Notes under the pieces: generated by a model
What the model was told of the DNA's origin: nothing
Databases searched by the model: none
What the model saw: only the letters and a program-made list of their open reading frames with translations
Source: Viola odorata
Lineage: Eukaryota; Streptophyta; Magnoliopsida; Malpighiales; Violaceae
Direction of reading: 5' to 3'
DNA: 64,000 nucleotides
Assembly (NCBI GenBank): GCA_963691705.1
Contig: OY829538.1
Span: 32,136,836 to 32,200,835 of the forward strand
Made by a program: the position numbers and the translations under genes
Shown here: positions 1 through 9,879 of the stretch, piece after piece
Layout: each line of letters opens with the position of its first letter
Position numbering within the stretch: the stretch's first letter is position 1

Positions 1-724
1 GAATTTCAGCGTCGTATCTGGGATTTTGAGGGTCATATTCCTGATGTCTCCTAGGAGAACGACTACGGCTCCTTGGAGTTCGAGCTCGTCGACTTCTGCT
101 GCTAGATCTCTCGCTGTATCTAGGAGATGGATCTCTCACTATATCTCCCCGTCGATCATCCCAGGGCTCCCTATATTCGTCACGCTGGCGGACTGCTTCG
201 GGGATAGAGATTCCTCCCCTGTATTGTCCAGAATGGTCGGCAGGTCCGCGCGTGAATGGTGGGACGTTTATGGGGGCCAAGGGGAAAGGTAAGGAGGACG
301 GGAGTGCCCTAGACTGTTGGGGCGATAAGGGTCGTTCGGTGACAAGGGACGAGGTGAAAATTACTTGGGAGGACACACCAGGTCTTGAGGCATGAGGAGT
401 AAATCCAGCAGCCATCTCTGTCAGTTGATCCAGTTGAGCTTGGAGAGCTGCTATTGAATTCACGAAAGGGTTGTCCGCTTCTCCCATCATAGATCTTCCC
501 GCTTGGGGGGTAGGATGGTTGGTTCCTGCTATATGGGAGAAGGGAGAGCAAATCTGGAATGTAACTTCTTCTGAACTTGACCCGCAAGGAAGATCTAACT
601 CTCCTGCAGCGACGTCCTGCCCTGGGGTGGGGGCATCAGAGGTAGCGAAGGGAAACAAGCGTCTGCGGGTGTTGTATGGGATGTTGGAAGTTCGGGACAG
701 CGCCGGATCTGACTCCGAGGCCAT
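1..724 (-). CDS. Gag polyprotein, N-terminal part (Tat-type retrotransposon)
   Basis: Capsid precursor of a Tat-lineage gypsy element; it would assemble cytoplasmic virus-like particles. From the ATG at 724-722 the frame is open for 241 codons to the window edge. It starts MASESDPALSR and has a Ser/Pro-rich N-terminal region, then a segment (about residues 90-130, AALQAQLDQLTEMAAG) aligning with the LRAHLDYLIGMAAG segment of the gags at 50916 and 56139. Near residues 205-230 an Arg/Ser-rich run contains SRSRRARTPRSRSRSPRR. The capsid core and zinc knuckle lie outside the window. The start is chosen by homology with the MASDSES start of the other two copies. Unlike them it carries no nonsense mutation in the visible part. 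Confidence 0.8.
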   Translation of the reverse strand, partial: MASESDPALSRTSNIPYNTRRRLFPFATSDAPTPGQDVAAGELDLPCGSSSEEVTFQICSPFSHIAGTNHPTPQAGRSMMGEADNPFVNSIAALQAQLDQLTEMAAGFTPHASRPGVSSQVIFTSSLVTERPLSPQQSRALPSSLPFPLAPINVPPFTRGPADHSGQYRGGISIPEAVRQRDEYREPWDDRRGDIVRDPSPRYSERSSSRSRRARTPRSRSRSPRRHQEYDPQNPRYDAEI

Positions 725-787
725 AATCCTTCTAGCTTCGGGGAGGAGGAGCTTGGTTATTAAGGATGCTCACTTAATAGAACCAAA

Positions 788-806
788 GCTCTCAACGAAA
801 GCACCA
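788..806 (-). other. Primer-binding site region of the left Tat element
   Basis: On the minus strand TGGTGCTTTCGTTGAGAGC begins three bases after the LTR end. The same 19 bases, with one A/G difference, follow the LTRs at 50833 and 56052, which fixes it as the minus-strand primer site by position. I could not match it to a tRNA 3' end with confidence. Confidence 0.6.
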
Positions 807-809
807 ATT

Positions 810-1382
810 TGATAATAATTTGTCTTTTGCTGAAGGATGTATGGCGGAGCAGCTCCTCTCATATCAGTGTACGCGACGGTCCACAGTACCTGCAATGCAC
901 CGGAGGGGGTCTCCGGCGGAAACACTCCGATGCTTAAGTCAGTAGGTGTACTGAAATTGGCAGAGTTTTGGCCAGTCAAGTCCGCTTACCTGCCTCCTTT
1001 GTGGGGGAGGTATTTATAGAAGAAAGGGGGCGTTCCCGCCCGAGTAAACGGGTACGGAGCTATCGCTCGTGTTAGGGTCTGTGGTTCGCCCTTATCGTGA
1101 TACGCTACCTCGGCGGTAGGTGTTTTAGGTAGATATTGCCGCGGTAGGATAGTGGCCGGAGCGTTAATCCTGACGCGTGGTTTCCTCTAGGGGTGAGATA
1201 ACTCCTTGAGCCAACCAGGAGGTCCGTGAGAGGAGCCGGTAGGGCCCCGTTAGCCTCTGTAGCGTTAGCCTTTGGGGAAGGTAGCAATCTTGTCCCTACC
1301 GTGGTGGTGTGAAACAGTAGCTATGCCTCTTCCCACCGGGTGATAGACGAAAATACCCTTTCTTTTAGGTGGATTGTTATCA
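810..1382 (-). repeat. 5' LTR of the left Tat element (573 bp)
   Basis: Read on the minus strand the repeat starts TGATAACAATCC (1382) and ends ATTATTATCA (810), the same TGATA...TATCA termini as the LTRs at 50298 and 55532. It contains a TATAAATA promoter box at 1018-1011, as the other two LTRs do, and the last ~200 bp are recognisably related to theirs (the GACCCCCTCCGG-like segment near 910). The second LTR is off the window, so the boundaries rest on comparison rather than on a repeat pair. Confidence 0.75.
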
Positions 1383-2120
1383 GGGAGTATAATTTCTTAT
1401 AATTTTGGATGGGTAGATCAAACTCTGTCTGATAATTTGGGTAATGAAGGTGACTGGAGCTTGTACTAATTTTGGATAGTAGACATGGATTTGGATATAG
1501 TCATTGCCTTTACTTATTTTATCTATGTGTGAAGTCTTGTACTTTACAAAATTTAAACATCTTTTGTTCTGTGTGAAGTCGTCTGCTTAGTTGAAACATG
1601 ACTCTTTTGTGTATGGATTTTGTTGTAGTCATTGGCATGATCTATTATGTCAAGTCTTGTTGTCTGGAAACTTGATTCATCTTTTGGTGTGTGTATGTGT
1701 GTAGTCGTTTGCAAAGTTGAAACCTCACTCTATTGTGTATGAATTTGGTTGTAGTCATTGGCATTAATTGTTGTTGTGTCAAGTCTTATTGTTTAGAAAC
1801 TTGATTCATCTTTTGGTGTGTATGTGTGTAGTTGTTTGCAAAGTTGAAACCTCACTCCGTTGTGTATGAATTTGGTTGTAGTCATTGGCATTAATTGTTG
1901 TTGTGTCAAGTCTTGTTGTCTGCAAAGTTGATTCATCTATCGTTGTGTGGGTGAAGTCTTGTAGTTATTGTTGTTCATCTTGAGATGACTTGCCGTATAT
2001 ATAAAGCCAAATGGTGCCAGCCTTTTACATTCCCAGCTGTAGCACTGTTTGAAACGTTTCCTTGTATGTAGACTCCTTTTGTAATATGCCTTCCCTATTT
2101 AAAGTGATCACAAACCCTAT
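1383..2120. other. Non-coding stretch with 127-bp tandem repeat
   Basis: No convincing ORF. About 1440-1970 is a tandem array, followed by ordinary AT-rich DNA with a TATATAAA string near 1995 that could be a core promoter or chance. It joins, across the copia insertion, to an apparent intron end at about 8165-8221, so part of it may be intron or 5' flank of the broken gene there. Confidence 0.4.
1440..1970. repeat. Tandem repeat, period about 127 bp, about 4 copies
   Basis: GTAGTCATTGGCA recurs at 1625, 1751 and 1878, with a diverged copy (ATAGTCATTGCC) near 1494. Each is followed by the same run containing TCAAGTCTTGTTGT, TTGATTCATCTTTTGG and TGTGTAGTCGTTTGCAAAG. Spacing is 126-130 bp and neighbouring copies are nearly identical. 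Confidence 0.85.
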
Positions 2121-2125
2121 TTTTC

Positions 2126-2380
2126 TGTTGGTTTTAAGTGGTGTGTTATTCTGCAAAATCTGGACTTATTTTTTGATATTTCTACTCTTAAGAAAAATAT
2201 TACAGGAGCTTTGTATGTAGCAACTACTACTGTACTTTTTCAATGCAACCCATACTTTTCTGTACCAGCAATCTCCTAACACCACATATACATAGAATAC
2301 AAAATACAAAATAACAGTACATTTAGCTTTATACTTTTAACAGTATTTTGGAGTATAAAGCAACAGTGCATACTTCAACA
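2126..2380 (-). repeat. 3' LTR of copia element (255 bp)
   Basis: Starts TGTTGG and ends TTCAACA on the plus strand. It matches 7892-8159 along its length, apart from small indels such as an extra AGAGAAATTATGC-like segment in the other copy. Confidence 0.92.
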
Positions 2381-4500
2381 CTCCTCTTTGACACTTTTGC
2401 TTGATACTCCAAGCTTTGCACGAAAGTTTTCAAATTTATCTCTTTGTAGAGCCTTTGTCAAGATATCAGCAACTTGCTCATGTCCATAGCAATGCTGCAG
2501 ATCAACTTCTCCTGCATTTTCAACTTCTCTTATGAAGTGATTGACTTTAATATGCTTAGTTCTCCCATGCTGAATTGGATTTTTGGCAATAGCTACAGCT
2601 GACTTATTGTCCACAAAGATAGGAGTTGCACTATCCTGTTTCAGCTGCAATGAAACACTGCTACTGAAGCTGCAATGTATTTAGCTTCAGTTGTGGATTG
2701 AGCAACTGTCTCTTGTTTTTTTGAGTTCCAAGTAAACATACCATAACCAAAAGAACAAGTGTAGCCTGAAGTGCTCCTCATATCTTCACACGATCCAACC
2801 CAATCACTATCTGAATAGGCATGTAACTTGAAATTCGAACACTTATTGAACTAAACTCCATAATCTATGGTCCTTTTGACATACCTTAGGACCCTTTTAA
2901 CAGCAGCAAAATGATTAGAGCTTGGAGATTGCATGAACCTTGACAAATAACTTGCTACAAACAATAAGTTTGGTCTTGTTGCTGTCAATTACAACAAACA
3001 CCCAATGACACTTCTATACAACTTCCCATCAACCTTTTTTGCATCATCTTCCTTTTGCAGCTTCAAATTTGCAGCAAGTGGAGTTGCAGCTGGTTTGCAC
3101 TCCTCCATTTTGAATTTTTTCAAAATTTCTCTCGCATATTTGGCTTGAGAGATGAAAATTCCATCATCACTTTGGCTGATCTCCATGCCCAGAAAATAGC
3201 TCATTATTCCCAAATCGTTCATCTCAAATTGCTCCTTCATCTCCTCCTTGAAAGCTTGGACCAAAGCAGGATTGTTTCCCTTCACCAACAAATCATCAAC
3301 ATACAAAGAGACAATCAAAACATCATTCTTTTCAGATCTAACATACAAAGTTGCTTCGCTAGAGCTTCTGACAAATCCTTTTTGAGCAAAGTAAGCATCA
3401 ATTCTATTATACCATGCCCTTGGTGCTTGTTTAAGCCCATAAAGAGATTTTTTCAATTTGTACAGCTTATCTTCAGTCCCCTCGACTTGAAAACCATCTG
3501 GTTTATCAATGAACACCTCCTGCAAGTATCCATTTAGAAAAGTTGACTTGACATCTAATTGGTGAACTTGCTAGTGATTTTGCGCAGCCAATGCTAGGAG
3601 CATTCTTATTGTGTCATGTCTTGCGACTGGAGCAAAAGTGTTACCATAATTAACTCCAGCTTCTTGTGCATACCCCTTCGCAACCAACCTGGCCTTGAAC
3701 TTGTTCACACTTACATCCTAATTCTTCTTAGCTTTGAAAATCAATTTGATGCTGATGACTTTCTTATCCTGTGGCCTGCTCACCATCTCCCAAGTCTGAT
3801 TTTTCTCTATCATTTTTAGCTCCTCCTTCATTGCACTCTTCCATTCATCATGCTGCATAGCTTCTTCAACACAAGTAGGTTCAATGCAGGCAAAGTTACA
3901 CCTCTCATAGACATTAGAGAGAGATCTAACTTTCCTTAGTGGGCTGTCAGAATCATAATCTTCTTCATTGAGCTGATGCAACTCGCCAACTCCAGGACTC
4001 ATGATTGCATAATTTTTCCTTTCCACTTTCCGCTCACTCCAATTCCACATAGGTTCTTCATGAAACTTCACGTCTCTACTTGTAATCACCTTCTTGGTTT
4101 GAAGATTGAACACCCTATAGCCCTTTGATTATGAGCTATAGCCGAGGAATACACCTTTCTCAGCTTTATCCTCCAGCTTGTGCCTTTTTTCTGCTGGAAT
4201 GTGAAAGTAACACACAGAACCAAACACTTTTAGGTGTTTAGCACTTGGTTTCGCCCCGATCCATGGTTCAATTGGAGTGACACCTTGAATAGCTCTTGGA
4301 GGAAGTCTGTTAAGTAAATATACAACTGTAAAGACAACCTCTGCCTAGAATTTCTTCGGCATGGATCTCTCCGCAAGCATGTACCTCGCCATCTCCATGA
4401 CTGTCCGGTTCTTCCTCTCAGAAATACCATTTTGCTGTGGCGTATAGGGAGTTGTAAGTTATCGATCAACACCATGCTCTTCACAAAACTAGTTAAATTA
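2381..4500 (-). pseudogene. Copia pol, 3' part: integrase C-terminus, reverse transcriptase, RNase H
   Basis: Degenerate copia polymerase region. Reading right to left: integrase segment with PYTPQQNGISERKNRT (about 4450-4400), a linker, RT beginning near 4110 (WKSAMKEELKMIEKNQTW), the KARLVAKGY region near 3690, LDVKSTFLNG near 3550, LKKSLYGLKQAPRAWY near 3450, the catalytic YVDDLL near 3290, then RNase H (SDWVGS near 2810, STTEAKY near 2690) to about 2381. Stops (for instance near 3540, 2986 and 2640) and frame changes break it into pieces, the largest open ones being 3525-2989 and 2650-2375. RT motifs survive but no continuous protein can be made. Confidence 0.88.
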
Positions 4501-6014
4501 TGATGATGTGTACATTGAGCATTAATTTCTCATACTTTTACTGTCTAATTACTTATAAATTGGGCAGTAAAGCTATTGATTTCTATGGATTCTCCCTACT
4601 TTTGCAGAAATTGCTTAGAGGCTGATAAAAAAGAGAATATCACCTGCGGAGCATAAAAATCAGACATCCGAAACTGTCTTGGTCTCAGGCTTAGCCAAGA
4701 CAGACGCGATAAAGACAGTCCATAGCGGTAGACTTTGGGTAAAGCACAAGGATGTGAGAATTACTTGGAAGCGCAACAATTGAAGGACAACAATAACAGA
4801 AGATGAAATATGGCATTCAAATCTGTCTTGGCCGCGGACTTGGTCAAGATAGTCGACAGAGGTAAACTTTGGTAGGAGACTCGGAAAGTGAGCGAAAGGA
4901 TAAAGGATGGCAGTTGCGGTGACAAATGAAAATTGAGGGGTTTTCTATCAATATCAGACGTCCAAGCAAGAATCCTTATCGGATCTCCCTCATAGATAAT
5001 ATTTGATTTATTTGAACAATATTTTATCTTCTTTTGAAAGAGGTTGTGTTTAAGTAGGACTAGGAATGTAGCTAAGCTATTTAAGCTACAAGGACTCCTT
5101 GGAAATTATCATCTCCTCCCGTTTTCAATTTTACAGAATTAATAAAACATTTTTCTTCATCTAGCTACATCCTTCATTCTTGGTAAGAGCTTAAGAGCTA
5201 TATTTTTTTATATATTCGTGAGATATAAATTATTCTCAATAATCTTTGTATTCGTAATCACTTTATTTTCTGATTTAACAAACCGCTTACTTGCTAGAAA
5301 TTAGACCTGATCATTCTTAAATTTTAGTAGAGAAGACTTACAGTTACCCTAGAAGGGGAGAAGCGAAATTGGATAGGCCAACTAGACAGCCAGTCTCGCG
5401 AAGGCTGGTAGGAAATAAGTGATATAGTTCAAACCAGATTGACAACCTAGGGCCTCGACCGGGAGGTAGTTTGAACTAGGTGTTGTCTTCCCCTAAGCCA
5501 TTGAGGAAGCGAACAACCAATCGAGACAGCAGCCAAAAGAGTAAACTCTTTAGCCAGCAAGGTGCTCTTTGGTTAGGATTACTAAGAATGAGAGCACCCG
5601 CTAGGTAATTAGAAGAGGAGGGAAACAAGAGTGTACATGAGTCCTTGCACTCTATAACAACACTATGAAAATAAAGATAAACATCAATGAATCAATGATC
5701 GAATCATAAGAACATAGCTCGCTCATGCTCTTACCAGGAATCTTCTTTTAACTGTTTTTATTCCTGACCACTTGTCTTGGCCAAGCCTCCAGCCAAGACA
5801 CATTTTCCAGTTTTATTTTATTTTTGCAGTTTTATTTCCAACAACCAAACCCCCAAAGCTGTGACTTAAAGTCATCACAACCGGTCACCAAAGGAATCCA
5901 CATCTCACCAACAGAGTCTCTGCGGATGATCCTCTTACCACTATCTACAAGTCCCTTGTGGATGGTTTTAAGTTGTAATTTATAACTATTTTTGACGCTC
6001 CTGACAAGCGATCA
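4501..6014 (+). repeat. Athila-like solo LTR inserted in copia integrase (1514 bp)
   Basis: The copia integrase reading breaks after LRSD (about 6020) and resumes at FCEEHG (about 4490). The intervening DNA starts TGATGATGTG and ends with TTTTTGACG...GATCA. That end resembles the last bases of the Athila LTR at 37670-37700, and it shares GATCCTCTTACCACTATCT with the solo LTR at 41393. No gag-pol is present, so it is a solo LTR. Flanks AATTA and TCTAT do not match, so either the ends are off, or target sequence was lost, or two elements recombined. Orientation follows the Athila LTR comparison. Confidence 0.7.
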
Positions 6015-6850
6015 TCTATGCCTTCGTCAGACCTTAAAGTCTTCAATTTGCATCCATTTTGAGTTTCAATAAGAGCTTTGAACTTCTTAAAGACAGTAAA
6101 TACATCTGATTTCTGTCTTAGGAAGTAAACCCAAGTCATTCTAGTCAAATCATAAAAAAACAACAGAAAATACTTATTTCCACACATTGATGAAATTCTT
6201 ATTGGTCCACAAAGATCAGTGTGAACCAATTGCAGCTTCTCAATAGCCCTCCAAGAACTTCTAGATCCAAATAACTCCCTATGCTACTTGCCAAGTTGAC
6301 AAGGCTCACAAATTTCCTTGCTAACGTGAATAATAGGTAGATCCCTAACCATACTCTTTTGATGTGCTAGCTGCAATGCATGAACATTAAAGTGTCCACA
6401 CCTCCTATGCCATAAACTTGACTCATCTACACTAGCTTTACATGCACTTGCACTAGGAAAATTACATTCAATTGGAAAGATATTGTGTCTCATTAAAACC
6501 TTAGTGACTTTTCTACCTTGTGAATCATAAATAATGCAGTGATCATCTTTAAAATTCAGTGAATAACCCTTCCTCATCATTTGACCCACACTAAGCAGAT
6601 TATTCTTCAAGTTTGGAACTAAAAGTACATCCTTGATTAATTTTGTACCTTTTTTGGTTTGCATAGCTACCGTTCCTTTCCCTTTCGAATAGACAATATC
6701 TCCATTTGTGAGCTTTACGTGAACTTTACTTATTAGGTCTATCTCCTTGAACAAGTTTGAGTCATTGGTCATATGGCTAGAGCAACAATTGTCCAAATAC
6801 CACATTTTGCAGCAACCAGAATTTGTTGGAGCGTTGACTATAAACACAAA
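6015..6850 (-). pseudogene. Copia pol, 5' part: protease and integrase N-terminus
   Basis: Reading leftward from 6850: the protease opens with KMWYLDNCCSSHMT, where copia proteases normally have D-[ST]-G; here the triad reads D-N-C, so the active site is altered. It ends with the LLSVGQM region near 6600. The integrase zinc-binding segment follows (LWHRRCGHFN at about 6400, CEPCQLGK at about 6300), then the catalytic core (HTDLCGPI near 6215 with the first Asp, LRSD near 6035 with the second). The solo LTR then interrupts. A one-base frame change separates the open segments 6847-6284 and 6229-5945. Confidence 0.87.
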
Positions 6851-6984
6851 CTCTTCTTTCTTCTTCTCTTCTGTGAAGTTTCCTAGTTGGTTCTGGTTCT
6901 GAGCTACAGGTCTTGGCTGTTGAGCATGTTGTTGTTGTCGTCCTTGATTTTGCTTAAATCTGAAAAATCTTTCTATGTGGCCAA

Positions 6985-7834
6985 ATCCCTTGCAACCCCT
7001 ACATTGAATCTTCCCTTTGTACCAACAATTTTTCTCTAGATGGTTGGTCTTTTTACAAACAGCACAAGGAGGAAATTTTCTTTTTTCTTGTAATTTACAA
7101 CAGCTCCTGAATTTTCTTCATCTCCCTTACAACCACTAATACTTTCTTCACTTTTTTTCTTCTCACCTTCCTTGAATTTGGAGTTGTGCCTTGCTTGGAA
7201 AACACCTTCAGTTATGCTTTCTGACCTGTGCAGTAGCCTTTGTTCATGAGCTTGCAAGGAACCTATTAGCTCTGTAACAATGAACTTAGATAGGTCCCTA
7301 GCTTGTTCAATTGCAGCAGCAACCAAATCAAAATTTTCAGGAAGTGTAATTAACACTTTCTCAACAATTCTTCTTTCTTCAAACTTCTCACCATGCAACT
7401 TCATTTGATTTACTATCTCAATTACTCTAGACGAGTAATTTTTTATACTTTCTGTTTCTTTCATGTTGAGGCCTTCAAACTACCTCCTCAAAGTCTACAA
7501 CTTGATCGATCGGACCTTCTCTGAGCCTTGATACTCTTCCTCTATGATTTTCCACGCTCGATGAGCTGTTGTGGCGCCAACAAGCCTTGGAAATATGGAT
7601 TATGATACACATGAATGCAGAAAAAGTGAGAGCCTTCATGTTCTTGGTTGACTCCTCTTTTTCTTTCTTGATTTGAGCAACCGTCATCTTAGCTGTATCT
7701 GCTGGTACATAGCCATTTTCTACTTACTCCCAAAGATCTTGAGCCATAAGAAAAGCTTTCATTCTTATGGACTAGAAATCATAACTTTCTCCGTTGAAAA
7801 TTGTTGGTGCTGGCAAACTCATGTTGGTTGTCAT
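6985..7834 (-). pseudogene. Copia gag with zinc knuckles
   Basis: The gag start is the ATG at 7834-7832 (MTTNMSLPAPTIFNGESYDF). In-frame stops replace what is normally Trp (TAG, about 7774) and a residue at about 7730. The core continues with the IVNQMKLHGEKF segment near 7390 and the ITLPENFDLVAAAIE segment near 7350. Two knuckles follow after a frame change: CAVCKKTNHLEKNC (intact CX2CX4HX4C, about 7070-7030) and CRGCKGFGHIERFF, where the last Cys has become Phe. No continuous protein remains. Confidence 0.82.
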
Positions 7835-7891
7835 CTGATTTTCTTGGTTTCAATAGACCCCTTAAGATTAAAAGAGTGCTCCGCTATCAAT

Positions 7892-8159
7892 TGTTAGTTT
7901 TGAGTGGTGTGTTATTCTGCAAAATCTGGACTTGTTTTTTGATATTTCTACTCTTAACAAAAATATTACAGGAGCTTTGTATATAGAGAAATTATGCAAC
8001 AACTATTGCTGCACTTTTTCAATGCAGCCCATACTTTTTTGTACCAGCAACCACCTAACACCACATATATACAAAATACAAAATATAAAATATCAGTGCA
8101 TTTAGCTTTATAGTTTTTATAGTATTTTGGAGTATAAAGCAATAATGCATACTTCAACA
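7892..8159 (-). repeat. 5' LTR of copia element (268 bp)
   Basis: Partner of 2126-2380: starts TGTTAG, ends TTCAACA, followed by the target duplication TTTTC. Its differences from the partner are scattered, implying an insertion old enough to have diverged. Confidence 0.92.
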
Positions 8160-8221
8160 TTTTCTCATTCACCTAACTTCTTCTTCTATCAATTTTTTTT
8201 GCTTTCTCTCAATTGCTTCAG

Positions 8222-8660
8222 ATTTAAGAGCAAGGATCCAAGGGAAAAACAAGCCCTCCTCAATTCTGTTGGGGTTTTCAATACTCATCTCCATGATGAC
8301 ACTGTTTTGTTAGAACACAAGATCCTGCAAACCCAGACTGGCATTCAACGTCTACGGGCGAGAGTCGAGGAGCTGAGGTAGAGGCATGAGGGGATCTATG
8401 CAGAAGAAGAAGGGGATGAGGCTGTTTCAGCCATGAAATCCATTGGTGCTTGCCTCACCCACCTCGGTTCTGCTTTGGCTCACATGGAGCAGAAGAGGGT
8501 TGTTTTACAGTTGGCTTTGAAGTTATCAAACCCAGAATGCAAACTAATGAAACTGAGAAAGCAAAATGAACTTGAACAGAACTCATCCAACAATTTAAGT
8601 ATGCTAAAAGAAATCAATTATCAAACTGATCCAAGAAGTACATGGATTATGCTTACATAA
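8222..8660 (+). pseudogene. Unidentified coiled-coil-like exon with internal stop
   Basis: A good 3' splice site (pyrimidine tract and TTGCTTCAG ending at 8221) precedes an open frame of about 140 codons. It contains LLNSVGVFNTHLHDD, GIQRLRARVEELR and, after one in-frame TAG (8379-8381), GIYAEEEGDEAVSAM and CLTHLGSALAHMEQKR. The two halves share one frame, so the TAG looks like a nonsense change in a real exon. It is charged and probably helical. I do not recognise the family. It may be a remnant of a host gene, or a live last exon that ends early. Copia inserted just upstream in the presumed intron. Confidence 0.45.
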
Positions 8661-9400
8661 ACTGGAGTCCAATCCCATATCAGACAACATACAAAAAGGC
8701 ACAAAAAGTATTCCATTCTAGTTTACACAAAAGGTACAAATTCTTTACTCCAATCCAGCTTACACAAAAAACTACACTAATCATCTGGTAAACAACTAAT
8801 AATATTTGGATTGATAGATGCGCAACATCTCAATGAAACTTTTCTCTATGGAAGAGTTAGGGAATTTCTTAAGATCAAACTCTTTATCTCCTTTACTATT
8901 GGTTGCCAACAAAACATCTTTAACAAAGGGCTGATTCAAATTAAAATTGCAAGGAAATGTAGTGGAAATGAGCCCCTTCTCCACAATCCTTCATAACGAT
9001 TACTTCCTTATCATTCACCACAGTCTCTTCATCATCAATCATCACAATCTCTTCATCATCATTCACCATAATCGCTTCATCCTTCACTTTTTGCTCTACA
9101 TTTCCCTATTGGCAGCCACAGATTGAACCTCTTCTTCTTCAACTGTTACAATAGAGACCATCTTCTCATCACTATCAAATGTATCCTCAACAATCATACA
9201 TTCTACCTCGACAACTTCATTCCTTGCTTTATCTCTAGGATCCTCTTCAACCACATGCTCTTCTTCTTCTTCGTCGAGACAAATCGAATCCTTTACGAAT
9301 GGCTTCATGGAAGCATCGTATTCCACCAAAATATCGTATTAAGAATCTGCCCAATAATCGACGTTTTCCATTTGCAATTTTAGACATCAATAAACCATAA
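8661..9400. other. AT-rich stretch with an acidic minus-strand ORF
   Basis: 9329-9096 on the minus strand reads a 77-residue very acidic peptide (DEEEEEHVVEEDPRD, VEEEEVQS). After a one-base shift the acidic reading continues to about 8955 (VNDDEEIVMIDDEETVVND). This could be the relic of an acidic low-complexity gene segment. The GAT/GAA/ATG triplet repeats could equally produce it by chance. No family is recognised. Confidence 0.3.
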
Positions 9401-9737
9401 TTTTGGTCGAATTGAATAGAGTAAAAATAGCAAACAACTATAAAAAATAGATAAAATAAAAAATGATATAAAATATAAAAATAAATGTAATTTTTGAAAA
9501 ATATATTTAAAAATATTAAATAATCCATAAACATAAAAAATAATGAAAATTTCAAAAAATTCAAAATAATAGTGAGCTCAATGTACCATTAGTTAGCGAA
9601 CAAATTGCTTCACCATCAGATCTCCATTGGTTGCTGCAATGTTGCATGTTTCTATGAAGTGAGCAATACATTGCTTCCATTTTCCTTTCCCCTCGAACTT
9701 AGGAGTTTTTAAGGAAAATTAATAAAAAAAGTAAGAA

Positions 9738-9870
9738 GGGATTTGATTAGAAGTTTTTAATGAACACATGGATTAAATTAATCATAAAAGGGGTTTGATT
9801 GAAAGTTCTTTACGAACATGGTGACTAAATTAATCATAAAAGGCTTTGTGTGGAAGTTTTTTACGATAAT
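9738..9870. repeat. Tandem repeat, about 52 bp, about 2.5 copies
   Basis: AAATTAATCATAAAAGG followed by TTTG.TTGGAAGTT-like sequence recurs at about 52-bp spacing, just upstream of the larger palindromic array. Confidence 0.6.
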
Positions 9871-9879
9871 AGAGTACCG

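Larger units (their letters stand above)
1..1382 (-). mobile_element. Tat-type Ty3/gypsy element, 5' end (partial)
   Basis: The left edge holds the 5' end of a gypsy retrotransposon read on the minus strand: LTR (1382 to 810), primer-binding region (806 to 788) and the start of gag (724 to 1). The order and the sequences parallel Tat elements A (50298) and B (55532): same TGATAAC...TATCA LTR ends, same primer site with one base varying, same gag opening and RS-rich tract. It is a different family member, since gag differs at many positions. Its gag start has no stop, so it may be younger than A or B. The rest lies left of the window. Confidence 0.85.
2126..8159 (-). mobile_element. Full-length Ty1/copia retrotransposon with 5-bp target duplication
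   Basis: Two LTRs (2126-2380 and 7892-8159) bracket a minus-strand copia body in the order gag, zinc knuckles, protease, integrase, reverse transcriptase, RNase H. The 5 bases before (2121-2125) and after (8160-8164) are both TTTTC, so this is a complete insertion. A purine tract AAAGAGGAG abuts the 3' LTR, and a degenerate initiator-Met-type primer site (TGATAGCGGAGCAC on the minus strand, compare TGGTATCAGAGCAC) abuts the 5' LTR at about 7873-7891. Many stops make it inactive. Its integrase is split by a solo LTR (4501-6014). It landed next to a predicted 3' splice site of a host exon. Confidence 0.92.

Noticed and set aside
9247..9564. 105-codon minus ORF
   Set aside because: AT-rich Phe/Tyr-rich frame overlapping the acidic ORF; no coding signal.
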